Assembly (NCBI RefSeq): GCF_900113525.1
Contig: NZ_FOPP01000005.1
Location: 248,001 to 312,000, forward strand
DNA length: 64,000 bases
Source of the DNA: Pedobacter insulae
GTDB taxonomy: Bacteria; Bacteroidota; Bacteroidia; Sphingobacteriales; Sphingobacteriaceae
Reading direction: 5' to 3'
The translations under genes were made by a program, and so were the position numbers. Below are positions 26,102-35,350 of this stretch, piece by piece. The notes beneath the pieces are model-generated. The model searched no databases. It worked only from the letters and a program-made list of their open reading frames with translations, and had not been told where the DNA came from. Numbering within the stretch: the stretch's first letter is position 1; each line of letters begins with the position of its first letter.

Positions 26102-28202
26102 TCGTGCTTCCTTCTTCAAACTTAACGCCTGGTGCAACAAATGTTAACCGCCCTTCAGAATCTTCTGCCATTAAAATCATTCCTTGAGAAACAATGCCTT
26201 TGATTTCACGAGGGGCAAGGTTAACCAGTAAACTCACCTGCTGACCGATGATATCTTCAGGTTGGTAATATTCTGCGATACCTGATACTACTGTGCGCTC
26301 ATCTAAACCCGTGTTAACAGTTAATTTTAGCAACTTCTTTGTTTTCTCGACCTTTTCGGCTGCGATAATGGTTGCTATACGGATATCCATTGTGCCAAAG
26401 TCGTCAAATTGGATGTTTGGTTTAGCCGGCGCTACCTTTTTATTTGCGGCAATATTCTCAGCTTTACTATTGTTTAATTTATCGATTTGGCCTTGAACAG
26501 TTTCATCTTCAATTTTTGAGAACAACAATACTGGTTCGTTTAATTGATGTCCGCGCTTTAACAGGTTTATACTCCCAGCATCAGCCCAAAGGTGACCGCC
26601 ATAGTTCAGCATTTTCTGTAATTTGCCTGCTGTAAAAGGCAAGAATGGTTCGATTAAAATTTCAATATTGGCTGCAATCTGCAAACTGATATTTAAAATG
26701 GTGCGAACACGATCTTCATCGGCTTTAATGACTTTCCAAGGCTCTGTCTCGGCTAGATACTTATTACCCAAACGGGCAATGTTCATTACCTCGCCCAGAG
26801 CCTCTCTGAAGCGGTAATTTTCAATAGACGCACTGACCTTTGCCGGCGCAGCTGCTAACTCATCGATAACCGCTTGATCTTGCTCGGTTAAATCCATTAA
26901 CGTGGGCACTTTCCCGTCGAAGTATTTATGGGTAAGTACTGTTACTCGGTTAATAAAATTACCTAGAATAGCCACTAGCTCGTTGTTGTTTCTGGCTTGG
27001 AAATCTTTCCAGGTAAAATCATTGTCTTTCGTTTCTGGAGCCGTTGCCGTTAATACATAACGCAGAACATCTTGTTGATCTTTGAATTCCAATAGATATT
27101 CATTTAACCAGACTGCCCAGTTTTTTGAGGTCGATATTTTCTGACCCTCAAGATTTAGAAACTCATTTGCGGGCACATTATCGGCTAAAATATAATCACC
27201 ATGAGCTATTAGCATTGCTGGAAAAATAACACAGTGGAATACAATATTATCTTTGCCGATAAAGTGAACTAATTTAGTTTCTTCCTCTTTCCAATATGCT
27301 TCCCAGTCACATTTATCTGTTGCAACCTGCCGAATGTAATACTCTTCAGCTTTCGGATTCCAAACATCAAGTTTTGCATAATTACAAAGCTCTTTAGTAG
27401 CAGAAATATAACCTATCGGCGCATCAAACCACACATATAAAACTTTGCCGTCGGCACCCTTAACAGGCACACGTACGCCCCAGTCCAGGTCTCTTGTCAT
27501 AGCCCTCGGCTGCAAACCTGCGTTTAACCAGCTTTGGCATTGGCCGTAAACGTTTGGCCGCCATTCTTTATGGCTCTCAATATAGGCTCTTAATTTATCT
27601 TCGTATTTATCTAAAGGTAAAAACCAGTTTTTTGTTTCTCTACGTACAGGTGGCTCGCCAGATAGAGTTGATTTTGGATTGATCAGGTCTGTCGCATTTA
27701 ACGTACTGCCACAATTTTCGCATTGATCACCGTAGGCATTTTCGTTTCCGCATTTTGGGCAGGTACCCGTAATATATCGATCGGCTAAAAAGCTTTGTGC
27801 TTTTTCATCATAGTATTGTTCGGTTACTTCTTCAGTGAAAACCCCATCATTATAAAGCTTTTCAAAAAAAGCTTCAGCTGTTTGATGGTGGGTTAGTGAA
27901 GAGGTGCGATGATAAATATCAAAAGAAACGCCAAACTCCTGGAAAGAATCGCCAATAATTTTATGGTATTTGTCTACGACCTCTTGTGGGGTTATACCTT
28001 CTTTTTTAGCTTTTAAGGTAATTGGAACGCCATTTTCATCAGAACCGCAAATAAATTTTACATCTTTTTTATTAGAACGAAGGTAACGCACATACGTGTC
28101 TGCAGGCAAATAAACGCCAGCCAGGTGACCAATATGCACAGGGCCGTTCGTGTAAGGCAGGGCTGCCGTTACGGTATATCTTTTAATTTTATCGTTATCC
28201 AA
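26094..28202 (-). CDS. metG: Methionyl-tRNA synthetase
   Basis: A 702-residue class I synthetase charging tRNA-Met. Visible are the HIGH-type motif [14 protein letters not shown] near the N-terminus, the zinc knuckle [18 protein letters not shown], the KMSKS-equivalent [10 protein letters not shown], and an anticodon-binding helical region. The C-terminal tRNA-binding (EMAP/Trbp111-like) domain is [14 protein letters not shown] through [18 protein letters not shown]. Length and the appended domain fit the long bacterial MetG form. It is divergent from the LD-carboxypeptidase gene with only 38 bases between start codons and overlaps the ABC-F gene tail to tail. Confidence 0.97.
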   Translation of the reverse strand: MDNDKIKRYTVTAALPYTNGPVHIGHLAGVYLPADTYVRYLRSNKKDVKFICGSDENGVPITLKAKKEGITPQEVVDKYHKIIGDSFQEFGVSFDIYHRTSSLTHHQTAEAFFEKLYNDGVFTEEVTEQYYDEKAQSFLADRYITGTCPKCGNENAYGDQCENCGSTLNATDLINPKSTLSGEPPVRRETKNWFLPLDKYEDKLRAYIESHKEWRPNVYGQCQSWLNAGLQPRAMTRDLDWGVRVPVKGADGKVLYVWFDAPIGYISATKELCNYAKLDVWNPKAEEYYIRQVATDKCDWEAYWKEEETKLVHFIGKDNIVFHCVIFPAMLIAHGDYILADNVPANEFLNLEGQKISTSKNWAVWLNEYLLEFKDQQDVLRYVLTATAPETKDNDFTWKDFQARNNNELVAILGNFINRVTVLTHKYFDGKVPTLMDLTEQDQAVIDELAAAPAKVSASIENYRFREALGEVMNIARLGNKYLAETEPWKVIKADEDRVRTILNISLQIAANIEILIEPFLPFTAGKLQKMLNYGGHLWADAGSINLLKRGHQLNEPVLLFSKIEDETVQGQIDKLNNSKAENIAANKKVAPAKPNIQFDDFGTMDIRIATIIAAEKVEKTKKLLKLTVNTGLDERTVVSGIAEYYQPEDIIGQQVSLLVNLAPREIKGIVSQGMILMAEDSEGRLTFVAPGVKFEEGSTIR

Positions 28203-28240
28203 AACTATTTATTTATTTTGCAAAGATATTGTTTTTACCT

Positions 28241-29140
28241 ATGATTAAACAGCCACCTTACTTAAAAAAAGGAGATAAAATTGCAATAGTTTGTCCCGCT
28301 AAAAAATTACCCAAGCCTATTGATGGTGCAATTGCGATTTTGAAATCATGGGGACTGGAGGTAATCATTGGTGAAACGGTGAATGCAGATTATCACCAAT
28401 TTGCTGGAAACGATAATTTAAGGACAGCAGATTTGCAACGGTTTTTAGATGATCCGGAGATAAGGGCTATTATAGCAGGTAGGGGAGGTTATGGTACCAT
28501 TCGCCTTATTGATGAGTTAGATTTCACAGTCTTTAATGAATATCCTAAATGGTTGATTGGCTTTAGTGATATTACCATTTTATTGTCCCATGCCTTCGCA
28601 AAGCTGAATACCCAAAGCATTCATGGGCAGATGCCCTATACTTTTGAAAACAGTACTCCGCAGGCTTTAGCCAGTTTACAAGGAATACTATTTGGTGAAA
28701 AAATAAGTTATCAATATGAAAGTGTTTTTGGAAATAGACCCGGCAATGTCGAGGGGATATTAATTGGCGGAAACTTAACCTTGCTGATCGCTGTTGAAGG
28801 TTCTGTTTCGGAGATGGATTTTGAAGATAAGATTCTTTTTTTGGAAGATGTCGGAGAACACGAATATTCGATCGATAGGATGATGCGTATTCTAAAAAGG
28901 AAGGGAAAACTGAACAAATTGAAGGCATTAATTGTTGGTGCTTTTAATGAGTTGGGAGAAGAGACAATACCTTTTGGGCAAACGCCCGAAGAGGTGATTT
29001 GGGAGTTGGTTAAGGAGTATAATTATCCCGTTTGCTTTAACTTCCCTACGGGGCATATTGATGACAATAGAGCGATGGTTTTAGGGAGAAACATTTCGTT
29101 AAATATAAATAAACAAGAAGTTCAATTTAAGTATATATAA
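28241..29140 (+). CDS. LD-carboxypeptidase (peptidase S66)
   Basis: A 299-residue cytoplasmic serine peptidase that trims L,D-linked tetrapeptides during murein recycling. The nucleophile is Ser109 in LIGFSDIT, the glutamate lies in FLEDVGEHEYSIDRM, and the histidine in NFPTGHIDDNRA, giving the Ser-Glu-His triad of S66. GRGGYGT near residue 80 is also typical. I take ATG at 28241; the TTG at 28229 would add four residues without support. A TATTTTG box lies upstream in the 38-base gap shared with metG. The DoxX gene starts one base after its stop, so the two form an operon. Confidence 0.92.
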   Translation: MIKQPPYLKKGDKIAIVCPAKKLPKPIDGAIAILKSWGLEVIIGETVNADYHQFAGNDNLRTADLQRFLDDPEIRAIIAGRGGYGTIRLIDELDFTVFNEYPKWLIGFSDITILLSHAFAKLNTQSIHGQMPYTFENSTPQALASLQGILFGEKISYQYESVFGNRPGNVEGILIGGNLTLLIAVEGSVSEMDFEDKILFLEDVGEHEYSIDRMMRILKRKGKLNKLKALIVGAFNELGEETIPFGQTPEEVIWELVKEYNYPVCFNFPTGHIDDNRAMVLGRNISLNINKQEVQFKYI

Positions 29141-29141
29141 G

Positions 29142-29552
29142 ATGGCAATTTTAGCTAGTTTAGGTAAGTACCGTAATACGGGCTTATTAATTATTCGGGT
29201 AGGCATTGGCGCTATGATGATGGTTCATGGGTATCCAAAAATATCAGGCGGTATAGAGATGTGGAAACAGATAGGAGGCAGTATGCAGCTCCTTGGAATT
29301 GATTTTTTCCCTGCTGTATGGGGGTTTCTTGCTGCGACTATTGAAGCTGTTGGTGGATTGTTTTTACTTTTAGGGCTCTTTTTTAGACCAGCTAATATTC
29401 TACTCTTGTTTGTGATGATTATAGCATGTCTAGTACATTTATCCGACCCAAAACAGGGTATTATGGAAGCTTCACATGCAATTGAATTAGGCGTGTTGTT
29501 TCTGGGATTACTTTTTATTGGTCCAGGCAAATATAGTGTGGATAAGAAATAA
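29142..29552 (+). CDS. DoxX family membrane protein
   Basis: A 136-residue protein with four hydrophobic segments and the DoxX pattern: GLLIIRVGIGAMMMVHGYPKISGG at the N-terminus, WGFLAATIEAVGGLFLLLGLFFRPANILLL, and ELGVLFLGLLFIGPGKYSVDKK at the end. DoxX proteins sit in the inner membrane and are linked to redox or thiol stress in some bacteria. It is translationally close to the LD-carboxypeptidase gene. A hairpin at 29551-29578 follows its stop. Confidence 0.88.
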   Translation: MAILASLGKYRNTGLLIIRVGIGAMMMVHGYPKISGGIEMWKQIGGSMQLLGIDFFPAVWGFLAATIEAVGGLFLLLGLFFRPANILLLFVMIIACLVHLSDPKQGIMEASHAIELGVLFLGLLFIGPGKYSVDKK

Positions 29553-29578
29553 ATAGGCCGCCCAACGGCAGCCTATTT
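29551..29578. terminator. Terminator-like hairpin between convergent genes
   Basis: AAATAGGC (29551-29558) pairs with GCCTATTT (29571-29578), extended by a second GCC/GGC stem inside. It lies between the DoxX gene (+) and the gene ending at 29583 (-). The following bases are A/T-rich, but there is only a short T-run. Confidence 0.55.
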
Positions 29579-29582
29579 AAAA

Positions 29583-30029
29583 TTAATACGTTTCGCTATC
29601 TGGGGGAATTCCATAGTCTACAAAGGCTACTTCATTTTTAGTTTTTGCTTTTCTACCGGTAAAAAAAGATTTTATCATATTAAAAATTCCGGATAAACTT
29701 TCTGCATCTAATGATTTTCCAACTTTTCCAGAGACAAGAGCGCCCAGGGCTTTCGTAACTAAACCAGATCCTTTAAAAAGCGTACTATTCATGATCATTG
29801 GGAGCACAATCGACATGATTTTACTGCTAATGTTGGTTTTTTCATCGAACTTTAAAAATCCACTTGGAGTAGCATATTTCTTAATTAAATTGCTTAGGCT
29901 AAATTGATTTATATAAGCTTTTGAATCATACTTAAGTTGAACGCCCTTTTGTTTGTAATCAACTTTTAAGAGTTGTATTTCAGTTTTTAGTTCCGCTAAG
30001 GTTCGTATGTTTTTATTTGTCTTCATCAT
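29583..30029 (-). CDS. Small protein of unknown function in a YtxH/holin-like cluster
   Basis: A 148-residue protein with a charged, helical N-terminal half (LAELKTEIQLLKVDYKQKG). A glycine- and leucine-containing middle (SKIMSIVLPMIMNSTLFKGSGLVTKALGALVSGKVGKS) might associate with membranes. I do not recognise it. Its start overlaps the end of the holin-like gene by 17 bases, so the two are translationally coupled. ATG codons at 30029 and 30026 are equally possible. Confidence 0.7.
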   Translation of the reverse strand: MMKTNKNIRTLAELKTEIQLLKVDYKQKGVQLKYDSKAYINQFSLSNLIKKYATPSGFLKFDEKTNISSKIMSIVLPMIMNSTLFKGSGLVTKALGALVSGKVGKSLDAESLSGIFNMIKSFFTGRKAKTKNEVAFVDYGIPPDSETY

Positions 30030-30393
30030 CGTCGTCTTTATCGGCTAACTTATCGAAATATTTTGCAATGAACAGATTAACCAGGCCTGGTTCCAAATAC
30101 TTGTCTTTGATTAGGTAAATAATAATGGACATGATAAAATAAATACCGGCCACACAGCCAAAACCCCGTGTATAAGTGCCCAAAATATCAGAAAGAAAAA
30201 GGGCGAGCGTGAAGGTGCCAAATAAAAAAGCAAGCATAAAGCCAATAACCACAGCGCCGCTTGTTATTAAATCTGCGATTAGCTTTGAGCCCTTTTCAAC
30301 GGCAGTTAGCTTCGTATATTCAATGCGCGTATCGATATAGTCTTTCGCATCCGAGAAAATATCTGCGATACCTTTTTCTTTATTTTCTTCCAT
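30013..30393 (-). CDS. Phage-holin-like (Holin-X/DUF1469-type) membrane protein
   Basis: A 126-residue protein with an N-terminal amphipathic helix (DIFSDAKDYIDTRIEYTKLTAVEKGSKL), two membrane helices (VVIGFMLAFLFGTFTLALFLS; GCVAGIYFIMSIIIYLI) and a very acidic end (DKDDDDEDK). This is the Holin-X/phage_holin_3_6 layout. In Bacteroidota it typically sits in a chromosomal YtxH cluster; no phage genes are nearby, so a lysis function is unlikely. It is preceded by the YtxH gene and followed with overlap by an unknown gene. Confidence 0.8.
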   Translation of the reverse strand: MEENKEKGIADIFSDAKDYIDTRIEYTKLTAVEKGSKLIADLITSGAVVIGFMLAFLFGTFTLALFLSDILGTYTRGFGCVAGIYFIMSIIIYLIKDKYLEPGLVNLFIAKYFDKLADKDDDDEDK

Positions 30394-30415
30394 TATATAT
30401 TAAATTTTAGGTAAA

Positions 30416-30682
30416 TCAAACGTTTTCTACTTCACTAGAATATTCGTCTTCTACTTCCCTTAATTTACCTTTGATTGAATCAACAACTTTATCTTTTAAA
30501 GTCGCAAGATTATTGATTTCGTCTGCCGCTTTATCCTTAATCGAATCTCCTAAATCTTTCAAAGATTGACTTAGTTTGTCGCGGGTTTCACTTCCCTTTT
30601 CTGGTGCAAATAATAAACCTAATGCAGCACCTGCTGCTACACCTGCTAATAGCGCTATTAATACTTTTGAGTTGTCGTTCAT
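30416..30682 (-). CDS. YtxH domain-containing protein
   Basis: An 88-residue protein. Its N-terminus KVLIALLAGVAAGAALGLLFAPEKGSETRDKLSQS is the YtxH signature: one glycine/alanine-rich membrane helix and the APEKG.ETR turn. A charged helix follows (DLGDSIKDKAADEINNLATLKDKVVDSIKGK). Proteins of this type are general-stress, membrane-anchored helical proteins. It is first gene of the three-gene cluster running to 29583. Confidence 0.88.
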   Translation of the reverse strand: MNDNSKVLIALLAGVAAGAALGLLFAPEKGSETRDKLSQSLKDLGDSIKDKAADEINNLATLKDKVVDSIKGKLREVEDEYSSEVENV

Positions 30683-30741
30683 GATCTTAAATTTATGTTT
30701 AACAATTTTTTATTTACAATGGCAATGCACTTTAAGTTATA

Positions 30742-31794
30742 TTATAACTCATCATGCTCCTGAATTGTTTTTATTCGATCCAATCTTTCTGTTGCTTTCG
30801 CGCTTTTTTCATAAATCCGGATCAATAAAAAGAAGTAAGAAAACAGAAGTGGTCCAAAAACTAGTCCTAGTATGCCAAATAAAGGAATACCAATAACCAC
30901 GCCAATAACCGTAATTACAGGATGAATGTTGCCAACTTTTTTGGCAATCATAAAACGAAGCACATTGTCAATATTGATAATTACGACGAAGCCAAATATT
31001 AACATGGCCCATCCGGCAAAGTTGTTTCCATCAGCAATTTGTAGTAAAGCGGCAGGCACAAACACGACAGGTGGGCCTAAAATTGGCACAAATGAAATAA
31101 ATGTTGTAATTACGCCCCAGAAGACGGGGTCGCTGTAACCTAAGACATAAAAGCATAAGCTTACTAATGAACCTTGTACAATGGCAATAAACCCTTGTCC
31201 CACTACATTGGCATAGGTTGTGTTGCGCATTTCCTCGGCAAAACGTTTTGCATTTTGTTCTCTAAAAGGGGCATATTTTAACAGCGCATTCTCGAATGAG
31301 TCTCGTTCTACTAACATAAAGTATAGTAAAAAGTACATCAAAAGTAACCCGAAGACTATATTAAACACTCCGGTAATGAGGGAAGGGAATAGCCCGGTTG
31401 CCCAAGTGCCTGCTTTTTTCAATCCGTCTTCAATCATTTGAGTAGCATTTTCGCTAAACTCAAATAGATGTTTAATTTTATTAAGGAGATTGGTAAAGTA
31501 AATCTGATTATTGTTCAGCTCTGTTATCTTTGCAATTACCATGCTGCTTAGCGCATAAAATGGAAGAACAAGCACAATAAGCGAAAGAAATAGCAATGAA
31601 ATTGCAGTAAAGCTTTTATTCCATTTTTTTACTTCTGCAAAATGGATATAAGCAGGCCTGAGTATGGTATATAGTACAAGCGTACTTAATATAGATCCAA
31701 AAATGCCTTGCAAAGAATAAGCAATTAGACAGCCTAATGCTATAATAATCACCAGGTTTATGTTATTGCGTTGCTTATAGGTAAAGATGGACAT
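30742..31794 (-). CDS. AI-2E family (PerM-like) transporter
   Basis: A 350-residue inner-membrane protein with about eight hydrophobic segments. Family features are the central amphipathic loop after helix 3 and the C-terminal pattern PVFWGVITTFISFVPILGPPVVFVPAALLQIADGN and GIPLFGILGLVFGPLLFSYFFLL. AI-2E members export small molecules or act in Na+/H+ exchange; the name comes from the AI-2 exporter TqsA. It starts 6 bases after the sigma-54 regulator gene, so the two are an operon. The YtxH cluster follows after 59 bases. Confidence 0.88.
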   Translation of the reverse strand: MSIFTYKQRNNINLVIIIALGCLIAYSLQGIFGSILSTLVLYTILRPAYIHFAEVKKWNKSFTAISLLFLSLIVLVLPFYALSSMVIAKITELNNNQIYFTNLLNKIKHLFEFSENATQMIEDGLKKAGTWATGLFPSLITGVFNIVFGLLLMYFLLYFMLVERDSFENALLKYAPFREQNAKRFAEEMRNTTYANVVGQGFIAIVQGSLVSLCFYVLGYSDPVFWGVITTFISFVPILGPPVVFVPAALLQIADGNNFAGWAMLIFGFVVIINIDNVLRFMIAKKVGNIHPVITVIGVVIGIPLFGILGLVFGPLLFSYFFLLIRIYEKSAKATERLDRIKTIQEHDEL

Positions 31795-31800
31795 GGTATA

Positions 31801-33213
31801 CTAGTTATCCAAGTTTATAGCTTTCATCTTATTATAAAGAGTCTTCCTATCTATATTCAGAAGCTTTGCAGCCTTGGTTTTATTAAAGTTTACTTCTCTT
31901 AATACGTTTAAAATAGCTTCGTATTCTGCCTCTAAAGCGGCATTTTTAAGATCCCGTGGTTTAGTAGTATTAATAATTGTATTTCCTACTGCTGCTTCAA
32001 TGGCTGTAGCTTTTGCATAAGTAGAAATTTCTAAAGGAAGTGCTTTGAGTTGGATTTCTTCATTTTCTGTTAACAATGTGGCCCTCCGCACTACATTTTT
32101 TAACTCTCTAACATTTCCAGGCCAGTTATAGGTTAAGAAGCATTCTTCTACTTCATGAGAAAAGGAAGTCACGTTTCTATTAAGCTCATCGTTGGCTATT
32201 TTAAGAAAAGTATGAGCAAATACAATAATATCTCTTCCTCTTTGGCTAATAGGAGGCAAGTGAATAGAAAATTCATTAAAACGATGATATAAATCTTCTC
32301 TGAACCGCCCCTTTTGAATAGAATCGCTTAAATTTTCATTGGTAGCTACAATAATCCGAACATCAAGTTCTATTTCTTTCGTGCTTCCAATACGCTTTAT
32401 TTTTCTTTCTTGAACTGTTCTAAGCAACGCAGCCTGAATGTCGTACGATAAATTTCCTACTTCATCCAAGAACAAGGTGCCCCCGTTTGCCATTTCGAAA
32501 TGGCCAATTTTCGTATACAATGCACCGGTAAAGGAACCCTTTTCGTGTCCAAAAAACTCGCTTCCTGCTAATTCTTTCGTTAAAGAGCCGCAATCCATCG
32601 CTACAAAAGGTTTGTCTTTTCTAGGGCTATTTAAATGGATCGTCTTAGCAACGGATTCCTTACCTGTACCACTTTCGCCGGTTAAAATTACGCTGTAGTT
32701 GGTGGGTGCAACCAACATGATCTGTTTGATAAGATCTTTTGATGCGCTACTTTGACCAACTACAAACTCATCAGTTTCAATTAGCTGCTTAGTGCTCTTG
32801 TCTTTTTTTACATCTGATGCTATTGACTCAGCGTCATTTTGGTTTAAAGCAATTTGAGTTTCAATTGCCTTATTAATCGTATTTAGAATTTCGTCCGGAT
32901 ATAGCGGCTTCGTTATATAGTCGTACGCACCAAGCTTAATCAATTCAACGGCTAATTTAATATCAGAATATCCTGTAATGATGACTACGCCAGTTTTAGG
33001 ATAGAGGTCTTTTACTTTAATTAAAATATCCTTTCCATCGGTATCTTCTAAACGGTAATCGCACAATACCAGATCAAAACTTTGTTTAGCAAGATATTCC
33101 ATTGCCGAAGCGCCACTGGTTGCTGTTTCAACAATAAAAGAGTTCCGGGTTAAAAATTTAGATAATAGAAGCCCAATATTTACCTCATCATCTACAATTA
33201 ATATTTTCTTCAT
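31801..33213 (-). CDS. Sigma-54-dependent response regulator (NtrC family)
   Basis: A 470-residue regulator with three domains: a receiver at 1-120 (acidic DD at 8-9, Asp52), an AAA+ sigma-54 activation domain at about 150-385 and a Fis-type helix-turn-helix at the end (NVLREVNFNKTKAAKLLNIDRKTLYNKMK). The AAA+ domain has Walker A GESGTGKE at 179-186, Walker B GGTLFLDE at 244-251 and the sigma-54 contact loop GSFTGA at 226-231, a common variant of GAFTGA. It activates sigma-54 promoters when phosphorylated. No cognate kinase is adjacent; it heads an operon with the AI-2E transporter. Confidence 0.95.
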   Translation of the reverse strand: MKKILIVDDEVNIGLLLSKFLTRNSFIVETATSGASAMEYLAKQSFDLVLCDYRLEDTDGKDILIKVKDLYPKTGVVIITGYSDIKLAVELIKLGAYDYITKPLYPDEILNTINKAIETQIALNQNDAESIASDVKKDKSTKQLIETDEFVVGQSSASKDLIKQIMLVAPTNYSVILTGESGTGKESVAKTIHLNSPRKDKPFVAMDCGSLTKELAGSEFFGHEKGSFTGALYTKIGHFEMANGGTLFLDEVGNLSYDIQAALLRTVQERKIKRIGSTKEIELDVRIIVATNENLSDSIQKGRFREDLYHRFNEFSIHLPPISQRGRDIIVFAHTFLKIANDELNRNVTSFSHEVEECFLTYNWPGNVRELKNVVRRATLLTENEEIQLKALPLEISTYAKATAIEAAVGNTIINTTKPRDLKNAALEAEYEAILNVLREVNFNKTKAAKLLNIDRKTLYNKMKAINLDN

Positions 33214-33285
33214 GATAAATGCGTAACCAAATAATATGAGTTAAATATAAGCAAATATTTAGAATGGGCAATAATTTCTACACTG

Positions 33286-33933
33286 TTAAAAGTCGAAACC
33301 TATTCTTAAACCCAAAAAACTTGCGGGAGCTTTGCTTAGCCCGTTTCCATCATTTAAACTACCTACGCCTTCAAATTTTAGGCCCTTCCCTCCATTAATA
33401 TCGCTTAGCGTTTCATATCTTAAACCAATGTCGAGTTTGCCAAAGCGGACGCCAATACTTGGCGCATAGCCAAAAGTTGAGCCATTTACAAATCCTTCGT
33501 TAACGTCGCCCGTTGTCATGTCTATGTTAGTAATCGTATAAATTTTGGTAAAGGTCATCCCCGCTTCACCCATTAAATAAAAATTGTTGCCCAACATAAA
33601 CCTTGCGCCCAACTTTACTGGAATTAGAATAGAAGGATTTGTGTCGTAGGTTTCGCTTGCTAAATCTTCAGGAAGGAGGCCAATAGCTCCGCCTGTTAAA
33701 AGTACATCGAGGTTTTCAGCAATACCTTTCGAAAATCGGAGGGTTAGTCCGCCCCCCACTTTATAGTTATAAAGATCTTTCATGTCGCCCATCGGTAGAG
33801 CACCTTCAAGACCGATGCCAAAGCGAAAGCCTGTTACGGGTTTATCTGGTGGGATTGGTCTGGTCTGTGCTTTTGCCGTTACTGCACCTATAAGTACCAA
33901 ACCGCATAAAAGGCTTAAAATTTGTAATTTCAT
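33286..33933 (-). CDS. Outer-membrane beta-barrel protein
   Basis: A 215-residue secreted protein with signal peptide LCGLVLIGAVTAKAQ. The mature part is a small eight-stranded-type barrel: alternating strands such as FRFGIGLEGALPMGDM, GGGLTLRFSKG, KLGARFMLGNNFYLMGEAGMTF and SIGVRFGKLDIGLRYETL, ending in the aromatic FLGLRIGFDF expected for BAM recognition. Function unknown. Minus strand, between the enoyl-CoA hydratase and the sigma-54 regulator, with 72 bases to the latter. Confidence 0.85.
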   Translation of the reverse strand: MKLQILSLLCGLVLIGAVTAKAQTRPIPPDKPVTGFRFGIGLEGALPMGDMKDLYNYKVGGGLTLRFSKGIAENLDVLLTGGAIGLLPEDLASETYDTNPSILIPVKLGARFMLGNNFYLMGEAGMTFTKIYTITNIDMTTGDVNEGFVNGSTFGYAPSIGVRFGKLDIGLRYETLSDINGGKGLKFEGVGSLNDGNGLSKAPASFLGLRIGFDF

Positions 33934-33950
33934 TATTAATGAATGCTTGG

Positions 33951-34733
33951 TTAATTTCCTTTAAAAATAGGTTTTCTTTTCTCAAGAAATGCATTAACTC
34001 CCTCTTTAAAATCAGCGGTGTCAAAGCATTTTCCAAACTCGTCAATTTCTACATTGAAACCATTTACCTCGGGATTTAAGGAGGCATTGATGGCGTTAAT
34101 GGCGCTGGCAACCGCCAAAGGGGCTCTTTGTTTAATCTTCGCTAATATTTCTTCGGCTCTCGCAATTAATGCACTTGGTGGTACTACTTCATTTACAAGG
34201 CCAATTTGGGCCGCTTTTTCGGCTGTAATCATATCGGCAGTTGTGATCATTTCCATTGCTCTTCCTTTGCCTATTAGTTGGGTCAAGCGCTGTGTTCCAC
34301 CATAACCGGGAATTAACCCTAATGTCACTTCAGGAAGGCCCAATCTTGAATTTTCTGAGGCAATTCGAATGTGGCAGGCCATAGCTAGTTCTAATCCGCC
34401 GCCAAGTGCGAACCCATTGATGGCTGCCACGAAAGGTTTTGGACAATTGGCGATTGCATCAAAAACATTTTGTTGGCCTGTGCGACCTAGTTCTTTTCCT
34501 TCTTCCAGGTTATAGTTTTGAAATTCTGAAATATCAGCTCCTGCTACGAAAGCCTTTTCACCCGCTCCAGTTAACAAAACCCCACGAATTTCGTGATGAG
34601 TGGTAGCATAGTTAATTATAGCGGCTAATTCTGCGAGGGTTGCCTTGTTCAAGGCGTTCAGCTTCGCCTCACGGTTAATTGTTACATAAAGGATATTTTC
34701 CCTTAATTCTGAAAGGATGTTTTGATAAGTCAT
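33951..34733 (-). CDS. Enoyl-CoA hydratase/isomerase family protein
   Basis: A 260-residue crotonase-fold enzyme. It has the oxyanion-hole segment GAGEKAFVAGADISEFQNY, FVAAINGFALGGGLELAMACHIRIASENSRLGLPEVTLGLIPGYGGTQRLTQLIGKGRA with both usual glutamate positions (GGGLELA and GLPEVTLG), and the C-terminal GVNAFLEKRKPIFKGN. It hydrates 2-enoyl-CoA in fatty-acid or short-chain acid breakdown. ATG at 34733 gives the normal crotonase start MTYQNILSELREN and leaves one base after the upstream stop; a start at 34781 would overlap that gene. Coupled with the B12-binding gene upstream. Confidence 0.92.
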   Translation of the reverse strand: MTYQNILSELRENILYVTINREAKLNALNKATLAELAAIINYATTHHEIRGVLLTGAGEKAFVAGADISEFQNYNLEEGKELGRTGQQNVFDAIANCPKPFVAAINGFALGGGLELAMACHIRIASENSRLGLPEVTLGLIPGYGGTQRLTQLIGKGRAMEMITTADMITAEKAAQIGLVNEVVPPSALIARAEEILAKIKQRAPLAVASAINAINASLNPEVNGFNVEIDEFGKCFDTADFKEGVNAFLEKRKPIFKGN

Positions 34734-34734
34734 A

Positions 34735-35154
34735 TTAAAAGTTTCTATGTTCAGCAACCCAGTTTTCGATATAGCTAACAATGGTAGTCATTGGTGTACC
34801 AGGAGGGAATAAGCCACCTACGCCGATTTCTTGTAAAGCGGCTACATCTTTTTCGGGAATAATGCCGCCTCCAGTCAGTAAAACATCGGTCAGCTCTTTT
34901 TCCTTCATAATTGCGATGATTTTTGGGAAAACCGTCATATGGGCTCCAGAAAGGATCGAGATTCCGATGGCATCCACGTCTTCTTGTAGCGCTGCATTTA
35001 CCACCATTTCTGGGGTTTGTCTCAATCCGGTATAGATCACTTCCATGCCCGCATCGCGTAAAGAGGTAGCGATTACTTTCGCGCCTCTATCATGCCCGTC
35101 TAAGCCGACTTTTGCTACTAAAACCCGTATTGGCCTGTTCAGTGCTTTACTCAT
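34735..35154 (-). CDS. Standalone cobalamin-binding (methylmalonyl-CoA mutase C-terminal-like) protein
   Basis: A 139-residue protein that is a complete B12-binding Rossmann domain: [20 protein letters not shown] (the D.H..G cobalt-ligating motif), [14 protein letters not shown] (S.L) and [11 protein letters not shown] (GG). In mutases this domain is usually fused to a TIM barrel; here it stands alone. It probably pairs with a separately encoded catalytic subunit not present in this window. Directly upstream of, and one base from, the enoyl-CoA hydratase gene, suggesting propionate or branched-chain acyl-CoA metabolism. Confidence 0.88.
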   Translation of the reverse strand: MSKALNRPIRVLVAKVGLDGHDRGAKVIATSLRDAGMEVIYTGLRQTPEMVVNAALQEDVDAIGISILSGAHMTVFPKIIAIMKEKELTDVLLTGGGIIPEKDVAALQEIGVGGLFPPGTPMTTIVSYIENWVAEHRNF

Positions 35155-35320
35155 AAAACTTGTTATTTGGTTTTCCTAATATGGTGTAAATGTAAATATT
35201 TTTGGGCACTATCATGCAACTTGATGAGGGTACTCAAATAGACCGGGATGGCTGATATTTATTCAATCTTGAAAACCCAGATATTTTACTGCTGTCCCTT
35301 CATAAGCCCGGTTAATTTAT

Positions 35321-35328
35321 TAACTTTG
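35321..35328 (+). promoter_or_regulatory. Bacteroidota -7 box TAACTTTG for glnS
   Basis: A perfect TAnnTTTG match 22 bases before the glnS start codon at 35351, in the divergent 196-base region. A second match, TATTTTTG, lies at 35197-35204 on the same strand. No convincing -33 element was seen for the proximal box. Confidence 0.5.
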
Positions 35329-35350
35329 AGGTTCAAAAGATACAATTTAT

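Noticed and set aside
30013..30393. Prophage remnant suggested by a holin-like gene
   Set aside because: There are no other phage genes nearby. The YtxH/holin-like cluster is a usual chromosomal arrangement in Bacteroidota.
34734..34781. Upstream start for the enoyl-CoA hydratase
   Set aside because: It would overlap the B12-binding gene. ATG at 34733 gives the usual family start.
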